Counted from the first letter of the stretch, positions 40,666 to 50,376 are shown. The stretch is DNA of 64,000 nucleotides from Chitinophaga barathri (GCF_003807585.1 NZ_RMBX01000015.1:62001-126000), one strand, 5' to 3'. Notes: generated from the sequence alone by a model not told the origin. Program-made: numbers and translations.

Positions 40666-41271
40666 ATGCACACAGAAAACAGAGACGAAATGCGCGAGCG
40701 GATCATCGAGGCGGCTCTGAAAAGGTTCACTCATTATGGCGCTTCAAAAACGACCATGAACGAGATCGCCGACGATCTGCATTGCTCAAAGGCTTCTTTA
40801 TACTATTATTTCCCTGACAAACACAGCCTGCACATTGCAGTACTCGAAAAAGCCGGGGAAATGTACTTCCAGGAACTGGAACAAAGCACGGCTGCCGCCC
40901 CCACCGCCCAGGACGCCCTCCTGGACATGATACCGGTACGCCAGAACTTTGCCCGCAAATTCTGCCGCCTGGAATTATTTAAAATTTTGAAAGACAAGCA
41001 GTTATTAAACTCCGACGAAACGTTCCGCCAGGCCCGGGAAAAAGAAACGACCATCGTAACAGGAATCATCAGCAAAGGCGTCGCCAGCGGAGAACTCGTT
41101 TCGGACAACCCGGAGCAGGTAGCTGCCCTTTATATACAATCTATGATCGGCCTGCGCCTGTCCCTCTCCACACGTGAACTGACGGATGAGATCAGTGAGG
41201 AGGAGTTTGAAATGGTGCGCGAGTGGCAGGTGCAACTGGCCGACATCTTCATCAAAGGCTTAAAAAGTTGA
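40666..41271 (+). CDS. TetR/AcrR family transcriptional regulator (first of two)
   Basis: A 201-residue regulator. The N-terminal HTH reads TTMNEIADDLHCSKASLYYYFPDK (residues about 29-52), the standard TetR recognition helix ending; the C-terminal two-thirds is a helical ligand-binding and dimer domain. It probably represses its own transcript and the downstream pump, binding the dyad just upstream, until an efflux substrate or related ligand binds. The ORF starts at 40666 right after the promoter. The second TetR gene starts 2 bp after this one stops. Confidence 0.92.
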   Translation: MHTENRDEMRERIIEAALKRFTHYGASKTTMNEIADDLHCSKASLYYYFPDKHSLHIAVLEKAGEMYFQELEQSTAAAPTAQDALLDMIPVRQNFARKFCRLELFKILKDKQLLNSDETFRQAREKETTIVTGIISKGVASGELVSDNPEQVAALYIQSMIGLRLSLSTRELTDEISEEEFEMVREWQVQLADIFIKGLKS

Positions 41272-41273
41272 TC

Positions 41274-41882
41274 ATGCGGGAAAGGGTACTCGAAACGGCA
41301 TTAAGGCTTTGCAGAACGTTCGGCATCAAAAGCATCACCATGCAGGACATTGCCCGTGAATGCGGCATATCCAAAAAAACAGTGTACGAACATTTTGCGG
41401 ATAAAACCGAGCTGGTCAACGAAGTAGTGGCCTTTATGACCAATACCTACTGCCGGCAGCTGGCGGAGTGCGCCACCGCCGGGGCCAATGCCATCGAAGA
41501 ACTGGCCCTTTCCATCAAACATACGGAACACCTGGCCAGGAGCACCAATCCCGTGCTGCTCTTTGAACTGGAAAAATACCATCCCACCGCCTGGAAAACC
41601 ATCCAGGATTTCAGGGAACAGCAGGTGACCGGCATTATCCGCACGAACCTGGAGCGTGGTATCAGGGAAGGGCTTTACCGCGCCACGCTGCACATCGGCA
41701 TCCTGGTGCACATGCGCCTGCTGCAACTGAACGCGCTGTTCAACCCCCTGCTTTATCCCGCCGCGGAATTTGACCTCCACGAAGTGGTGGAACAAATGAC
41801 GGCTCATTATATACACGGAATAGCCACCCCGGCCGGCCAACGCCTGGTGGAACAATACCTTCCCGAAAAAACAACTGCATAA
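41274..41882 (+). CDS. TetR/AcrR family transcriptional regulator (second of two)
   Basis: A 202-residue regulator with its own TetR HTH: ITMQDIARECGISKKTVYEHFADK (residues about 20-43). The start at 41274 (MRERVLETALRLC) is preferred; a frame open to 41223 would overlap the first regulator. It is not a mere copy: the ligand domain differs throughout. Two successive TetR genes before one pump suggest dual control or heterodimers. The gap to the TolC-like gene is 24 bp. Confidence 0.9.
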   Translation: MRERVLETALRLCRTFGIKSITMQDIARECGISKKTVYEHFADKTELVNEVVAFMTNTYCRQLAECATAGANAIEELALSIKHTEHLARSTNPVLLFELEKYHPTAWKTIQDFREQQVTGIIRTNLERGIREGLYRATLHIGILVHMRLLQLNALFNPLLYPAAEFDLHEVVEQMTAHYIHGIATPAGQRLVEQYLPEKTTA

Positions 41883-41906
41883 CAAATTCGCCATACAAAC
41901 CGTAAC

Positions 41907-43265
41907 ATGAAAAAATGGATCATACCGTTCCTGCTCCTGACCGCCGGAGGAACGTTCAACGCGAACGCACAAACGAAACAGCTCACGCTGCAGGACTGCC
42001 TGCGATTTGCCCTGGACCATAACCAGACGCTGGCAGTGAGCCGCCTGGAAGAAGACATGGGCAGGCTGAAAACAAAAGAGATCCGCGCCCAGGCCCTCCC
42101 CCAGGTGACCGGCAGCGGCAACCTCACGGACAATCTTCAGAAACAGGTAATGGTACTTCCCGGCGCCTTTAACCAGGCAGAGCCCGGCAAACCCATGCCC
42201 GTGGAAGTGGGCACCACCTGGAACGCTACCGCCACCGCGGAGCTGAACCAGCAGGTGTTTAACCAGAGCGTGTTCACCGGTCTCAAAGCCGCCAAATCAG
42301 GCGAGGAATATTACAGCCTGCAAACCCAACAGACCAAAGAGAACGTGATCTACAACGTATCCGGCCTCTACTACGCGCTGCTGGTGAAAAAGGAAAAAAT
42401 GAGCGTCATCCAGACGAATATCGATAAGCTGACCCGCCTCGTGGAAACCACGCAAAGCCAGCTGGACAACGGTCTTGCCAAACGCATCGACCTGGACCGC
42501 ATCCGGGTGAACCTCGTGAACTACCAGACGCAGAAAAGCCAGCTGCAAAACCAGCTGCGCGTGGAAGAAAACAAACTGAAACAGATCATGGGCATGAGCG
42601 TGGAAGAAAACGTCTCGCTGCCATCGCTTGAACTGAGCGATATAGAAAGGAAAGCCGCCGTTACAACGGACTTTGGCAACTTCAACCTCAGCAACAGGAC
42701 CGAATTCAAACTGCTGAAGAAAACCGAAGAGCTGCAAACCTTCCAGAAAAAAGCATACATCGCGGAATACTTCCCCAGCCTGAGTTTCAACGGCCGCTAC
42801 AGCTACAACGGCCTCAGCGACAAGTTTGACCTGTTCAAAGGCGGCTCCACCGCGAACTGGTTCGGCATGGCCTCCATTGGGCTCACGCTGAAGATCCCCA
42901 TCTTTGACGGCTTTGCCCGCCGCTCCCGCGTGGACCAGGCGAATGTGACGCTGGCACAGGTGAACAAACAACTGGAAGCGAACAAACTGGAGCTGACCAC
43001 CGCTTTTGAAAACAGTCGGCTTGTGCTGCTGAACAGCCTGAGCACCATCAAAACACAAAAGGAAAACGTATCCCTGGCAGATGAGGTGTACGCTTCCACC
43101 CAGAATAATTACAACCAGGGCCTCGCCAGCCTGACGGACCTGCTGAACGCGGAAACCTCGCTGGCCGAAGCACAGAACAGCTACAACGAAGCCCTGCTGC
43201 AATACAAATTAGCGGAGCTCGACCTTATCAAATCACACGGTAACCTGCCATCACTCTTAAACTAA
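41907..43265 (+). CDS. TolC family outer-membrane efflux protein
   Basis: A 452-residue TolC-like protein with a signal peptide (MKKWIIPFLLLTAGGTFNANAQ). The two long helical-hairpin halves of the family are visible: LQDCLRFALDHNQTLAVSRLEED at the start of repeat 1, and ENVSLADEVYASTQNNYNQGLASLTDLLNAETSLAEAQ of repeat 2, with LTLKIPIFDGFARRSRVDQA between. It would form a trimeric outer-membrane channel joined to the adaptor and RND pump encoded next. The stop overlaps the next ATG by 1 bp, so translation is coupled. Confidence 0.93.
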   Translation: MKKWIIPFLLLTAGGTFNANAQTKQLTLQDCLRFALDHNQTLAVSRLEEDMGRLKTKEIRAQALPQVTGSGNLTDNLQKQVMVLPGAFNQAEPGKPMPVEVGTTWNATATAELNQQVFNQSVFTGLKAAKSGEEYYSLQTQQTKENVIYNVSGLYYALLVKKEKMSVIQTNIDKLTRLVETTQSQLDNGLAKRIDLDRIRVNLVNYQTQKSQLQNQLRVEENKLKQIMGMSVEENVSLPSLELSDIERKAAVTTDFGNFNLSNRTEFKLLKKTEELQTFQKKAYIAEYFPSLSFNGRYSYNGLSDKFDLFKGGSTANWFGMASIGLTLKIPIFDGFARRSRVDQANVTLAQVNKQLEANKLELTTAFENSRLVLLNSLSTIKTQKENVSLADEVYASTQNNYNQGLASLTDLLNAETSLAEAQNSYNEALLQYKLAELDLIKSHGNLPSLLN

Positions 43266-44338
43266 TGCAAGCCATGAAGAAAGTTTTAATCTACGGCGTT
43301 TTAACAATAGCAGCACTCGCTGCCATCATGTGGAAGCTGAATGCGAACAAAAAAGCCAACACGGAAAAGACAGAATTCGTAAAACAAAGCAACACGGGCG
43401 ATGTGCCGGTGCTGACAGAGAAAGTGACCAGCACCGATTTTGACCAGGCGTTTGCCGTGAACGGGAACTTTGAGCCCGCCCGCGAGCTGACCTTCCTGAG
43501 CGAAACATCCGGCCGCATCACCAAACTGATGGTAGACGAAGGAACGTACGTAAAACAAGGCCAGATCATGGCGCGCATAGATGACGAATTGCTGGGCACA
43601 GACCTGCAATCCGCCAAAGTGAACCTGGAGCAGCTGAAGGTGGATAAGGAACGATACGAAAGCGCCTTCAAAACCGGCGGTGTAACCCAGAAACAAATGG
43701 ACGATACCCGCCTTCAGTACGAACTGGCTCAAAGCCGCTACGATGCAGCTTCCCGCCGCATCCGCGACACTTATGTGAAAGCCCCGATCTCCGGCATCGT
43801 CAACGCCAAATACGTGGAGCAGGGCGCATATCTTGCCACGAGCACCAAAATGTTCGACATCGTGGACGTAAGCAGCCTCAAACTGAAAGTGACCGTTCCC
43901 GAAATGCAGGTGATCCACCTGAAACTCGGCGATAAGGTAGAAGTGACCACGAACGTATTCCCCGAAACCAAATACACCGGCAGGATCACCTTCATCGCTG
44001 CCAAAGGAGACGCTACACTGAGCTATCCTGTTGAAATGGAAGTAAGCAACGTAAGCGGCAAACAACTGAAAGCGGGTATGTACGGCACCGCGAACTTCGC
44101 CATGCCACAGCAGGCCGCTGCCATCCTCGTATCCCGCAACGCGTTTGTGGGCGGTGTGAACAGCAACCAGATTTATGTCATGGAAGGCAACGCCGCCAAA
44201 CTCCGCAAAGTGACCGCCGGCCGCATTTACGGAGACAGGGTAGAGATACGCGAAGGCCTTGCCGAAGGCGAAACCGTGATCACCAGCGGGCAGATCAACC
44301 TGACAGACGGAGCGAAAGTAACCGTGCAGGCCAAGTAA
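43265..44338 (+). CDS. RND efflux periplasmic adaptor (membrane fusion protein)
   Basis: A 357-residue adaptor. After an N-terminal membrane anchor (KVLIYGVLTIAALAAIMW) come the lipoyl halves (SETSGRITKLMVDEGTYVKQGQIMARID and APISGIVNAKYVEQGAYLATST), a helical hairpin between them and the barrel region (VTVPEMQVIHLKLGDKVEVTTNVFP). It bridges the RND pump to the TolC channel. ATG codons at 43265 and 43274 are both possible starts; the first overlaps the upstream stop. Confidence 0.93.
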   Translation: MQAMKKVLIYGVLTIAALAAIMWKLNANKKANTEKTEFVKQSNTGDVPVLTEKVTSTDFDQAFAVNGNFEPARELTFLSETSGRITKLMVDEGTYVKQGQIMARIDDELLGTDLQSAKVNLEQLKVDKERYESAFKTGGVTQKQMDDTRLQYELAQSRYDAASRRIRDTYVKAPISGIVNAKYVEQGAYLATSTKMFDIVDVSSLKLKVTVPEMQVIHLKLGDKVEVTTNVFPETKYTGRITFIAAKGDATLSYPVEMEVSNVSGKQLKAGMYGTANFAMPQQAAAILVSRNAFVGGVNSNQIYVMEGNAAKLRKVTAGRIYGDRVEIREGLAEGETVITSGQINLTDGAKVTVQAK

Positions 44339-44368
44339 CAGGATCGCTTACCAAAACATTTTTGACCG

Positions 44369-47300
44369 ATGAAGATTACAGAGATTTCGATAAAGCGGCC
44401 TACCGTCGTGATCGTGTTGTTCACGATCCTTACCCTGCTGGGGCTGATCAGCTACAAAGCCCTGAACTATGAGCTGCTGCCCAAGTTCAGCTCCCCCATC
44501 GTAACGATAGCCACCGTATACCCCGGCGCCTCGCCGCAGGAAGTGGAAAGCACCGTCACCAAAAAGGTGGAGGACGCGGTGGCTTCCATGGAAAATATTA
44601 AAAAACTTACTTCCCGTTCCTCCGAAAGCCTTTCCATGGTGACGGTGGAGCTGAATAACGATGCGGATGTGGACATTGCCCTGCAGGACGCGCAACGTAA
44701 GGTGAACGCCATCCTGGCGGACCTTCCCGGCGATGCCAAACCGCCCAGCCTGAACAAGTTCTCGCTGGATGACCTTCCCATCATGACCCTTTCCGCCACC
44801 GCCAAAATGGACGATCGCCAGTTCTACGACCTGGTGGACAAAAAGATCCAGCCGCAGCTTTCCCGCCTGCCTGGCGTTGCGCAGATCACGCTCATCGGCG
44901 GACAGGAAAGAGAAATAAAGATCAATATCGACCCGAAGAAACTGGAAGCCTATAAACTCTCCATTCTCCAGGTACGCCAGATCATCACGAACGCAAACCT
45001 GGACTTCCCGACGGGTAAGGTAAAAACCGTGGATCAGCAGATCCTGGTGCGCCTTGCCGGTAAATATAAAAACGTGGACCAGCTGCGCAGCCTCGTGCTC
45101 ACTACCACCGCCACCGGCACACAGGTGCGCCTCGGCGATGTGGCGGACGTGCAGGACAGCCAGAAAGACGCGGAAAAGATCGCAAGAGTGGATGGCGAAA
45201 GCGCCATTGCTATGCAGGTGCAGAAACAAACGGATGCGAACGCCGTGACCGTGAGTGAAGCCATGCAGAAAGCGATTGCGGAAATAGAAAAAGAATACGC
45301 CGGCGCCAGCCTGAAAGTAAAAGTGGCGAACGACGCATCCGTGTTCACCCTGGAGTCCGCGGACTCCGTGATCCATGACCTGGTCATCGCGATCCTGCTC
45401 GTGGCCGCGGTAATGATGCTTTTCCTGCACAGTCTCAGGAATGCAATCTTCGTAATGATCTCCATTCCCGCTTCACTGATCGCCACGTTCATCGGCATGA
45501 AACTTTTCGGTTTCTCGCTGAACCTGATGAGCCTGCTGGGCCTTTCGCTGGTGGTGGGCATCCTCGTGGATGACGCCATCGTGGTGCTGGAAAATATTTA
45601 CCGCCACATGGAGATGGGCAAAAACAAAGTGCGCGCCGCGTTTGACGGGGTGAAAGAGATCGGGTTCACCGTTACCTCCATTACGCTTGTGATCGTGGTA
45701 GTGTTCCTTCCCATTTCTCTGACGAACGAGCTGGTGAGCAAGATCCTCCGCGAGTTTTGCGTAGTGGTAATGATCTCCACCATGCTGAGCCTGCTCACCT
45801 CCTTTACCATCGTGCCTTTGCTGGCTTCCCGCTTCGGTAAGGTCACGCATCTCACCGGTAAGAACGTGTTCCAGCGGTTTATCCTCTGGTTCGAAAGGCA
45901 GCTGGACAAATTCACCGCCTGGATGACGGGCCTGCTGAAATGGGCATTGGGTCATAAGACCATCACCATCGTAGGTTCCCTCGTACTGCTGATCGCTTCT
46001 TTCCAGCTTGTGGGCAGGGGCTACATCGGCGGTGAGTTTATCCCGAACGGTGACCGTGGCCAGTTCATTATCATGCTCGAAATGCCGAAAGACGCTTCGC
46101 TGGAACAAACCAACCAGGCTACCCGCAAAGTGGAGCAGTTTATGAGCAATAACAACACGGTTACTTCCCTGATCACCACCGTGGGCCAGACCTCCGAAGA
46201 CGGCTTCGGCGCTTCGCAGTCCACCGCGTACAAATCAGAGATCACCGTAATGCTGGTGGATCAGCACCTGCGCGAACCATCGGACATCTTCGCTTCGAAG
46301 ATCAAAAAGGAACTGAAGGACCAGCTGCCCGGCGTAAAAGTAAAAACCACACCGGTGAGCATCATGGGTACCGCGCAACGCGCCCCTGTGGAGCTGGTGG
46401 TAATGGGTACGGACCTGGACAGCGTGATGAGTTTTGCCAAGGTAGCGATGGCTGAATTGACAACGATTGAAGGTTCCAGCGAGGTGAAACTCTCCGTGGA
46501 AGAAGGAAACCCCGAGATCAACGTACAGGTGGACAGGGACAAAATGAGCGCCCTCGGCCTGACGCTGGAAAACGTGGGCAGTACTATGCAGACCGCGTTC
46601 AGCGGCACCGCGGACGATTCCAAAGTGAAGTTCCGCCAGGGTGAATATGAATACGACATCAACATCCGGTTCGACGATTTTAACCGGAAAAATATACAGG
46701 ACGTTTCGCAGATCGATTTTAAAAACGATAAAGGCGAGCTGATCAAACTGAGCCAGTTTGCAACGGTTACCGAAGGCTCAGGGCCCAGCAGGCTGGAGCG
46801 CCGGGACAAAAACACTTCGGTGAACGTGCAGAGCCAGGTGATGGGCCGTCCTTCAGGCACCGTAACGCAGGAATTCGGCACCAAACTGGCCAAACTGCAA
46901 AAACCAACCGGCGTATCTTACAAGTTCGGAGGTGACGCGGAAAACCAGGGAGATTCGTTCTCCACGCTGGGGATGGCCTTGCTTATTTCGATCATCATGG
47001 TGTACCTCATCATGGTGGCGTTATACGACAACTACATCTATCCCCTGGTGGTGATGTTCTCCATCCCGCTGTCCATTATCGGGGCATTACTGGCGCTGGC
47101 GCTTACGAACAATACGCTGAACATCTTTACCATCCTGGGTATGATCATGCTGATAGGCCTTGTGGCGAAGAACGCGATCATCCTCGTGGACTTCACAAAC
47201 CAGATGAAAGAAGAAGGGCAAAGCACGTATGACGCATTGATCCACGCGAACAAAGCGCGTCTGCGCCCGATCCTGATGACCACCATCGCAATGGTGATAG

Positions 47301-47563
47301 GCATGCTGCCGATCGCACTGGCAACGGGCGGTGTAGCCTCCACCAAGAATGGCCTGGCATGGGTGATCATCGGAGGTTTGATCTCTTCCATGTTCCTGAC
47401 GCTGATCGTGGTGCCGGTGATCTACATGATAGTGGACAAGATCATGGCGAAGTTTGGTATGAACCGTATTTCGAAGAAACGTTTCATCCGCCAGCGGATG
47501 GTGGCGCCTACGGTACAGGAGCTGCAGGGCCGCGACATGGAAGCCGCTTCCATGATGAACTGA
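44369..47563 (+). CDS. RND efflux transporter (HAE1/AcrB-like)
   Basis: A 1064-residue RND permease with the two-fold architecture: two sets of membrane helices and two large periplasmic loops. The start MKITEISIKRPTVVIVLFTILTLLG, the Asp-containing helix GLSLVVGILVDDAIVVLENIYRHM near residue 400 (proton relay), and the second-half segment LGMIMLIGLVAKNAIILVDFTNQMKEEG are classical HAE family marks. It uses the proton gradient to expel drugs, dyes, bile-like or fatty compounds. The 30-bp gap to the adaptor supports one operon. A terminator follows. Confidence 0.96.
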   Translation: MKITEISIKRPTVVIVLFTILTLLGLISYKALNYELLPKFSSPIVTIATVYPGASPQEVESTVTKKVEDAVASMENIKKLTSRSSESLSMVTVELNNDADVDIALQDAQRKVNAILADLPGDAKPPSLNKFSLDDLPIMTLSATAKMDDRQFYDLVDKKIQPQLSRLPGVAQITLIGGQEREIKINIDPKKLEAYKLSILQVRQIITNANLDFPTGKVKTVDQQILVRLAGKYKNVDQLRSLVLTTTATGTQVRLGDVADVQDSQKDAEKIARVDGESAIAMQVQKQTDANAVTVSEAMQKAIAEIEKEYAGASLKVKVANDASVFTLESADSVIHDLVIAILLVAAVMMLFLHSLRNAIFVMISIPASLIATFIGMKLFGFSLNLMSLLGLSLVVGILVDDAIVVLENIYRHMEMGKNKVRAAFDGVKEIGFTVTSITLVIVVVFLPISLTNELVSKILREFCVVVMISTMLSLLTSFTIVPLLASRFGKVTHLTGKNVFQRFILWFERQLDKFTAWMTGLLKWALGHKTITIVGSLVLLIASFQLVGRGYIGGEFIPNGDRGQFIIMLEMPKDASLEQTNQATRKVEQFMSNNNTVTSLITTVGQTSEDGFGASQSTAYKSEITVMLVDQHLREPSDIFASKIKKELKDQLPGVKVKTTPVSIMGTAQRAPVELVVMGTDLDSVMSFAKVAMAELTTIEGSSEVKLSVEEGNPEINVQVDRDKMSALGLTLENVGSTMQTAFSGTADDSKVKFRQGEYEYDINIRFDDFNRKNIQDVSQIDFKNDKGELIKLSQFATVTEGSGPSRLERRDKNTSVNVQSQVMGRPSGTVTQEFGTKLAKLQKPTGVSYKFGGDAENQGDSFSTLGMALLISIIMVYLIMVALYDNYIYPLVVMFSIPLSIIGALLALALTNNTLNIFTILGMIMLIGLVAKNAIILVDFTNQMKEEGQSTYDALIHANKARLRPILMTTIAMVIGMLPIALATGGVASTKNGLAWVIIGGLISSMFLTLIVVPVIYMIVDKIMAKFGMNRISKKRFIRQRMVAPTVQELQGRDMEAASMMN

Positions 47564-47628
47564 TAAAATACTTGCATAAGTGATAATAGTTGTTACAAAC
47601 AGTGTAACAGTTGTAGGTTTAACTAAAT

Positions 47629-47660
47629 GGCCGGGATATTCTTATCCCGGCCTTGTTTTT
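47629..47660 (+). terminator. Terminator of the efflux operon
   Basis: A perfect 10-bp stem, GGCCGGGATA (47629-47638) and TATCCCGGCC (47643-47652), followed by TTGTTTTT. A weaker dyad TGTTAC/GTAACA lies upstream at 47591-47609. Confidence 0.88.
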
Positions 47661-47682
47661 TAGTTGTATCCACAAAGTTTGA

Positions 47683-48483
47683 TTATCCTTTCACGATCTT
47701 ATCATAACTGGCGGTGATGCCTTTGATGAGGGAAGAGCTGAAGCCCTGGTGTTCCATTTCGTTCAGCCCTGCGATGGTGCATCCTTTGGGGGTGGTCACC
47801 TTATCAATTTCCGCCTCGGGGTGACGGTTGCCTTTGATGAGCAGTTCCGCCGCGCCTTTTACGGTTTGTGCGGCAATGAGATTGGCCGTGGCGGCGTCAA
47901 ACCCGATCTCGATACCGCCCTGGATGTTCGCGCGGATAAAACGGAGTGCGTAGGCAATGCCGCAGGCGCCGAGCACGGTAGCCGCGTCCATGAGTTTTTC
48001 ATCTATGCTTACGGTTACGCCCAGTTGGTCGAACATCTCCTTTACGAAGGAGGTTTGTTCGTCCGTCATGTTGCGGCCGCAGATGCAGGTGATGGATTCC
48101 TGTATGGCGATGGCGGTATTGGGCATGGCGCGGAAAATGGGCAGGCCGGGCAGGGTGATCTTTTCAAGATCGTCCAGCAGTACGCCGGTAACCACGCTGA
48201 TGAGGATCTGTTTTTTGGCGTCGAAACTGGCGCGCAGTTCGCTGAGCACTTCTTTTACGTTGTATGGTTTGAGGGCTACCACCACTACGTCCGCTTCGCT
48301 GATGGCTTTGGCGTTATCCGATTCGATGTGCACGCCTTTGTCACGCAGGGCGGCCAGGGTGGCGGTATTGCGTTTGGTAACGGTGATGCTTCCGGGTTTG
48401 CTGAATCCGCTCTTTAAAAGTCCTTCCGCTATGGCGGAACCGAGGTTTCCGCCGCCGATGATCGCTATTTTCTTATCTGCCAT
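47683..48483 (-). CDS. proC: Pyrroline-5-carboxylate reductase
   Basis: A 266-residue NAD(P)H-dependent reductase that makes proline from 1-pyrroline-5-carboxylate. The Rossmann motif is IIGGGNLGSAIAEGLLKSGF near the N-terminus; VVVALKPYNVKEVL, FRAMPNTAIAIQESITCI, ATVLGACGIAYALRFI and the C-terminal KVTTPKGCTIAGLNEME (proline-site signature, with T-P-x-G-C/G-T) are all present. It is a single-gene unit convergent with the efflux operon. Confidence 0.96.
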   Translation of the reverse strand: MADKKIAIIGGGNLGSAIAEGLLKSGFSKPGSITVTKRNTATLAALRDKGVHIESDNAKAISEADVVVVALKPYNVKEVLSELRASFDAKKQILISVVTGVLLDDLEKITLPGLPIFRAMPNTAIAIQESITCICGRNMTDEQTSFVKEMFDQLGVTVSIDEKLMDAATVLGACGIAYALRFIRANIQGGIEIGFDAATANLIAAQTVKGAAELLIKGNRHPEAEIDKVTTPKGCTIAGLNEMEHQGFSSSLIKGITASYDKIVKG

Positions 48484-48541
48484 AGTCTACTATTTTGGAA
48501 GAGTAAGGTACGGCAAAACGCGGAAGCAAGCAAGGAGGGGT

Positions 48542-48578
48542 AAAAAAGGCGGTGGTCCGGCATTACGCAGGACCACCG
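48542..48578 (-). terminator. Terminator of the NUMOD4/HNH-like gene
   Basis: On the minus strand CGGTGGTCC / GGACCACCG (48570-48578 with 48550-48558) is a 9-bp stem followed by six T residues (48542-48547). Confidence 0.85.
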
Positions 48579-48620
48579 TCAGACAACATCAAAATATGAT
48601 CATTCCTGAAGATTCAGGTG

Positions 48621-49190
48621 TTAATCCAGGGTTACATGGCTCCAGTTCTCCCCGCTTTTGATGCGGTAGAGCTGCATTTCGCTGATGGAGAACTGTTCGG
48701 CGATCTGCTTCATGGTTTTTCTGCCGGGTTTATCCAGCAGCCGTTTGATGCTTTTCACCTTGGTCACGTTCAGCTTCAGGCCTTTCAGGCGGTGGCGCTG
48801 CAATTCCTTGTAGGCCAGCTTGGCGGGGCTGTTCTGCTGGTGTTTCTCCATTTCCTCCTTGGTTGCCCAGCGGAGGTTGGAGATCTTGTTGTTTTTTTTA
48901 TTAAAGTCGAGATGAATAACGTATTTCTGTGTACGGCTGGTTTTGGGGGAAAAGAGCCGCGCCACTTCGCGGTGAAGGTAAAGGCTCTGATAGGTGTCCG
49001 CGGGTTTGATGTTGAGTACCGTATAACCTTCAACGGTAGAACCATTCAGCAATTTTCCGTCTTCGATACTTTCGTGGTAACTGATCACTCTTCCCATGTT
49101 GGACACTGCGTACTTTTTCCGCAGGGCAGATTTGTTTTTAATCTGCAAGTCTTTCCAGACCTCATTTTTCAGATTTTTAACCGTGGCCAT
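48621..49190 (-). CDS. NUMOD4 / HNH endonuclease-like protein with C-terminal HTH
   Basis: A 189-residue protein when started at 49190 (MATVKNLKNEVWKDL). In order: a NUMOD4-like region (EVWKDL...KKYAVSNMGRVISY), an HNH-like region (LHREVARLFSP...YVIHLDFNKKNNKISNLRWAT) and a C-terminal helix-turn-helix resembling the DNA-binding repeats of homing endonucleases (GRKTMKQIAEQFSISEMQLYRIKSGENW). The HNH motif is altered: the usual VNHIDG is VIHLDF. It may be an active mobile-type nuclease, or a domesticated DNA-binding regulator. The longer frame to 49343 is rejected because it would run back into the dusB coding region. Confidence 0.8.
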   Translation of the reverse strand: MATVKNLKNEVWKDLQIKNKSALRKKYAVSNMGRVISYHESIEDGKLLNGSTVEGYTVLNIKPADTYQSLYLHREVARLFSPKTSRTQKYVIHLDFNKKNNKISNLRWATKEEMEKHQQNSPAKLAYKELQRHRLKGLKLNVTKVKSIKRLLDKPGRKTMKQIAEQFSISEMQLYRIKSGENWSHVTLD

Positions 49191-49224
49191 TGTGAAAGCA
49201 GTTTTTTGGTGATTCAATTCGGGG

Positions 49225-50295
49225 TTAATCCGCGATACCACACGCCAGTTCTCTTTCTGTCTTAATTGCTGTTCCTTCCGAGCCAGCCATTGGGGCCATT
49301 GTCCGCTCAAATATATGATCTTTGTACTGTAATGCAACGGCATCCAGTACCGATTCTATTGCTGACGCTGTATTGCAAGTTACTAATTGTGCACGGAATT
49401 CTTTGATATGCGGCAGCCCTTTCAGGTAATTGGTGTAATGTCTACGCATTTCGAGTATCCCGACCACGTCTCCTTTCCAGCTGATCGAGTGGCGCAGGTG
49501 CTGTTTGCACACCTTCACCCTTTCTTCAACAGTTGGCGGGGGCAGATGGTTGCCCGTAGCCAGGAAGTGTTTGATCTCGTTAAATATCCAGGGGTACCCG
49601 ATAGCCGCCCGGCCGATCATCACCCCGTCCACCCCGTACTTTTCCCGGGCGTTTTTGGCTTGTTCGGGCGTGCAGATATCTCCATTACCGAAAATGGGTA
49701 TATGTATCTTCGGGTTGTTCTTCACTTTGCCTATCAATGTCCAGTCCGCGCTGCCCTTATACATCTGTGTACGGGTGCGGCCGTGTATGGTGAGCGCTTT
49801 GATGCCCACGTCCTGGAGGCGCTGGGCCACTTCCTCGATGTTTTTGGTATCATCGTCCCATCCGAGGCGCGTTTTGACGGTAACGGGCAGCTTTGTGGCT
49901 TTTACCACCGCTTCCGTGAGCTTTACCATCTTGGGGATGTCTTTCAGGATGCCGGCGCCGGCGCCTTTGCAGGTCACTTTTTTTACCGGGCAGCCAAAGT
50001 TGATGTCCAGCAGGTCCGGATTAGCGGTTTCCACGATCTGGGCCGCCATGGCCATAGGCTCTTCGTCTCCCCCGAATATCTGGATGCCCACCGGCCGCTC
50101 GTAGTCGAAAATGTCGAGTTTCATGCGGCTTTTGATAGCGTCGCGGATGAGGCCTTCAGAGGAAATGAACTCCGAATACATCAGGTCCGCCCCGTTCAGC
50201 TTGCATACCGCCCTGAAGGGAGGATCGCTTACATCTTCCATGGGCGCCAGCAACAGCGGAAATTCACCCAGTTCTATATCTCCGATTTTCACCAT
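49225..50295 (-). CDS. dusB: tRNA-dihydrouridine synthase (DusB type)
   Basis: A 356-residue flavin TIM-barrel enzyme that reduces uridine in tRNA to dihydrouridine. Marks: LLLAPMEDVSDPPFR near the N-terminus, DINFGCPVKKVTCKGAGAGIL (the catalytic Cys in CPVKKV), TVKTRLGWDD, ALTIHGRTR, PIFGNGDI and MIGRAAIGYPWIF. The start at 50295 (MVKIGDIELGEFP) is preferred; an in-frame ATG 33 bp upstream also exists. The HNH-like gene follows downstream on the same strand after 34 bp, so co-transcription is possible. Confidence 0.94.
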   Translation of the reverse strand: MVKIGDIELGEFPLLLAPMEDVSDPPFRAVCKLNGADLMYSEFISSEGLIRDAIKSRMKLDIFDYERPVGIQIFGGDEEPMAMAAQIVETANPDLLDINFGCPVKKVTCKGAGAGILKDIPKMVKLTEAVVKATKLPVTVKTRLGWDDDTKNIEEVAQRLQDVGIKALTIHGRTRTQMYKGSADWTLIGKVKNNPKIHIPIFGNGDICTPEQAKNAREKYGVDGVMIGRAAIGYPWIFNEIKHFLATGNHLPPPTVEERVKVCKQHLRHSISWKGDVVGILEMRRHYTNYLKGLPHIKEFRAQLVTCNTASAIESVLDAVALQYKDHIFERTMAPMAGSEGTAIKTERELACGIAD

Positions 50296-50376
50296 ATTAA
50301 TCTTGCCTGTTTTTATTTTATCGGTCAACTGGCAAACACGGTGTAAATTTACGCAAAATTACCACAGCGATAATTT

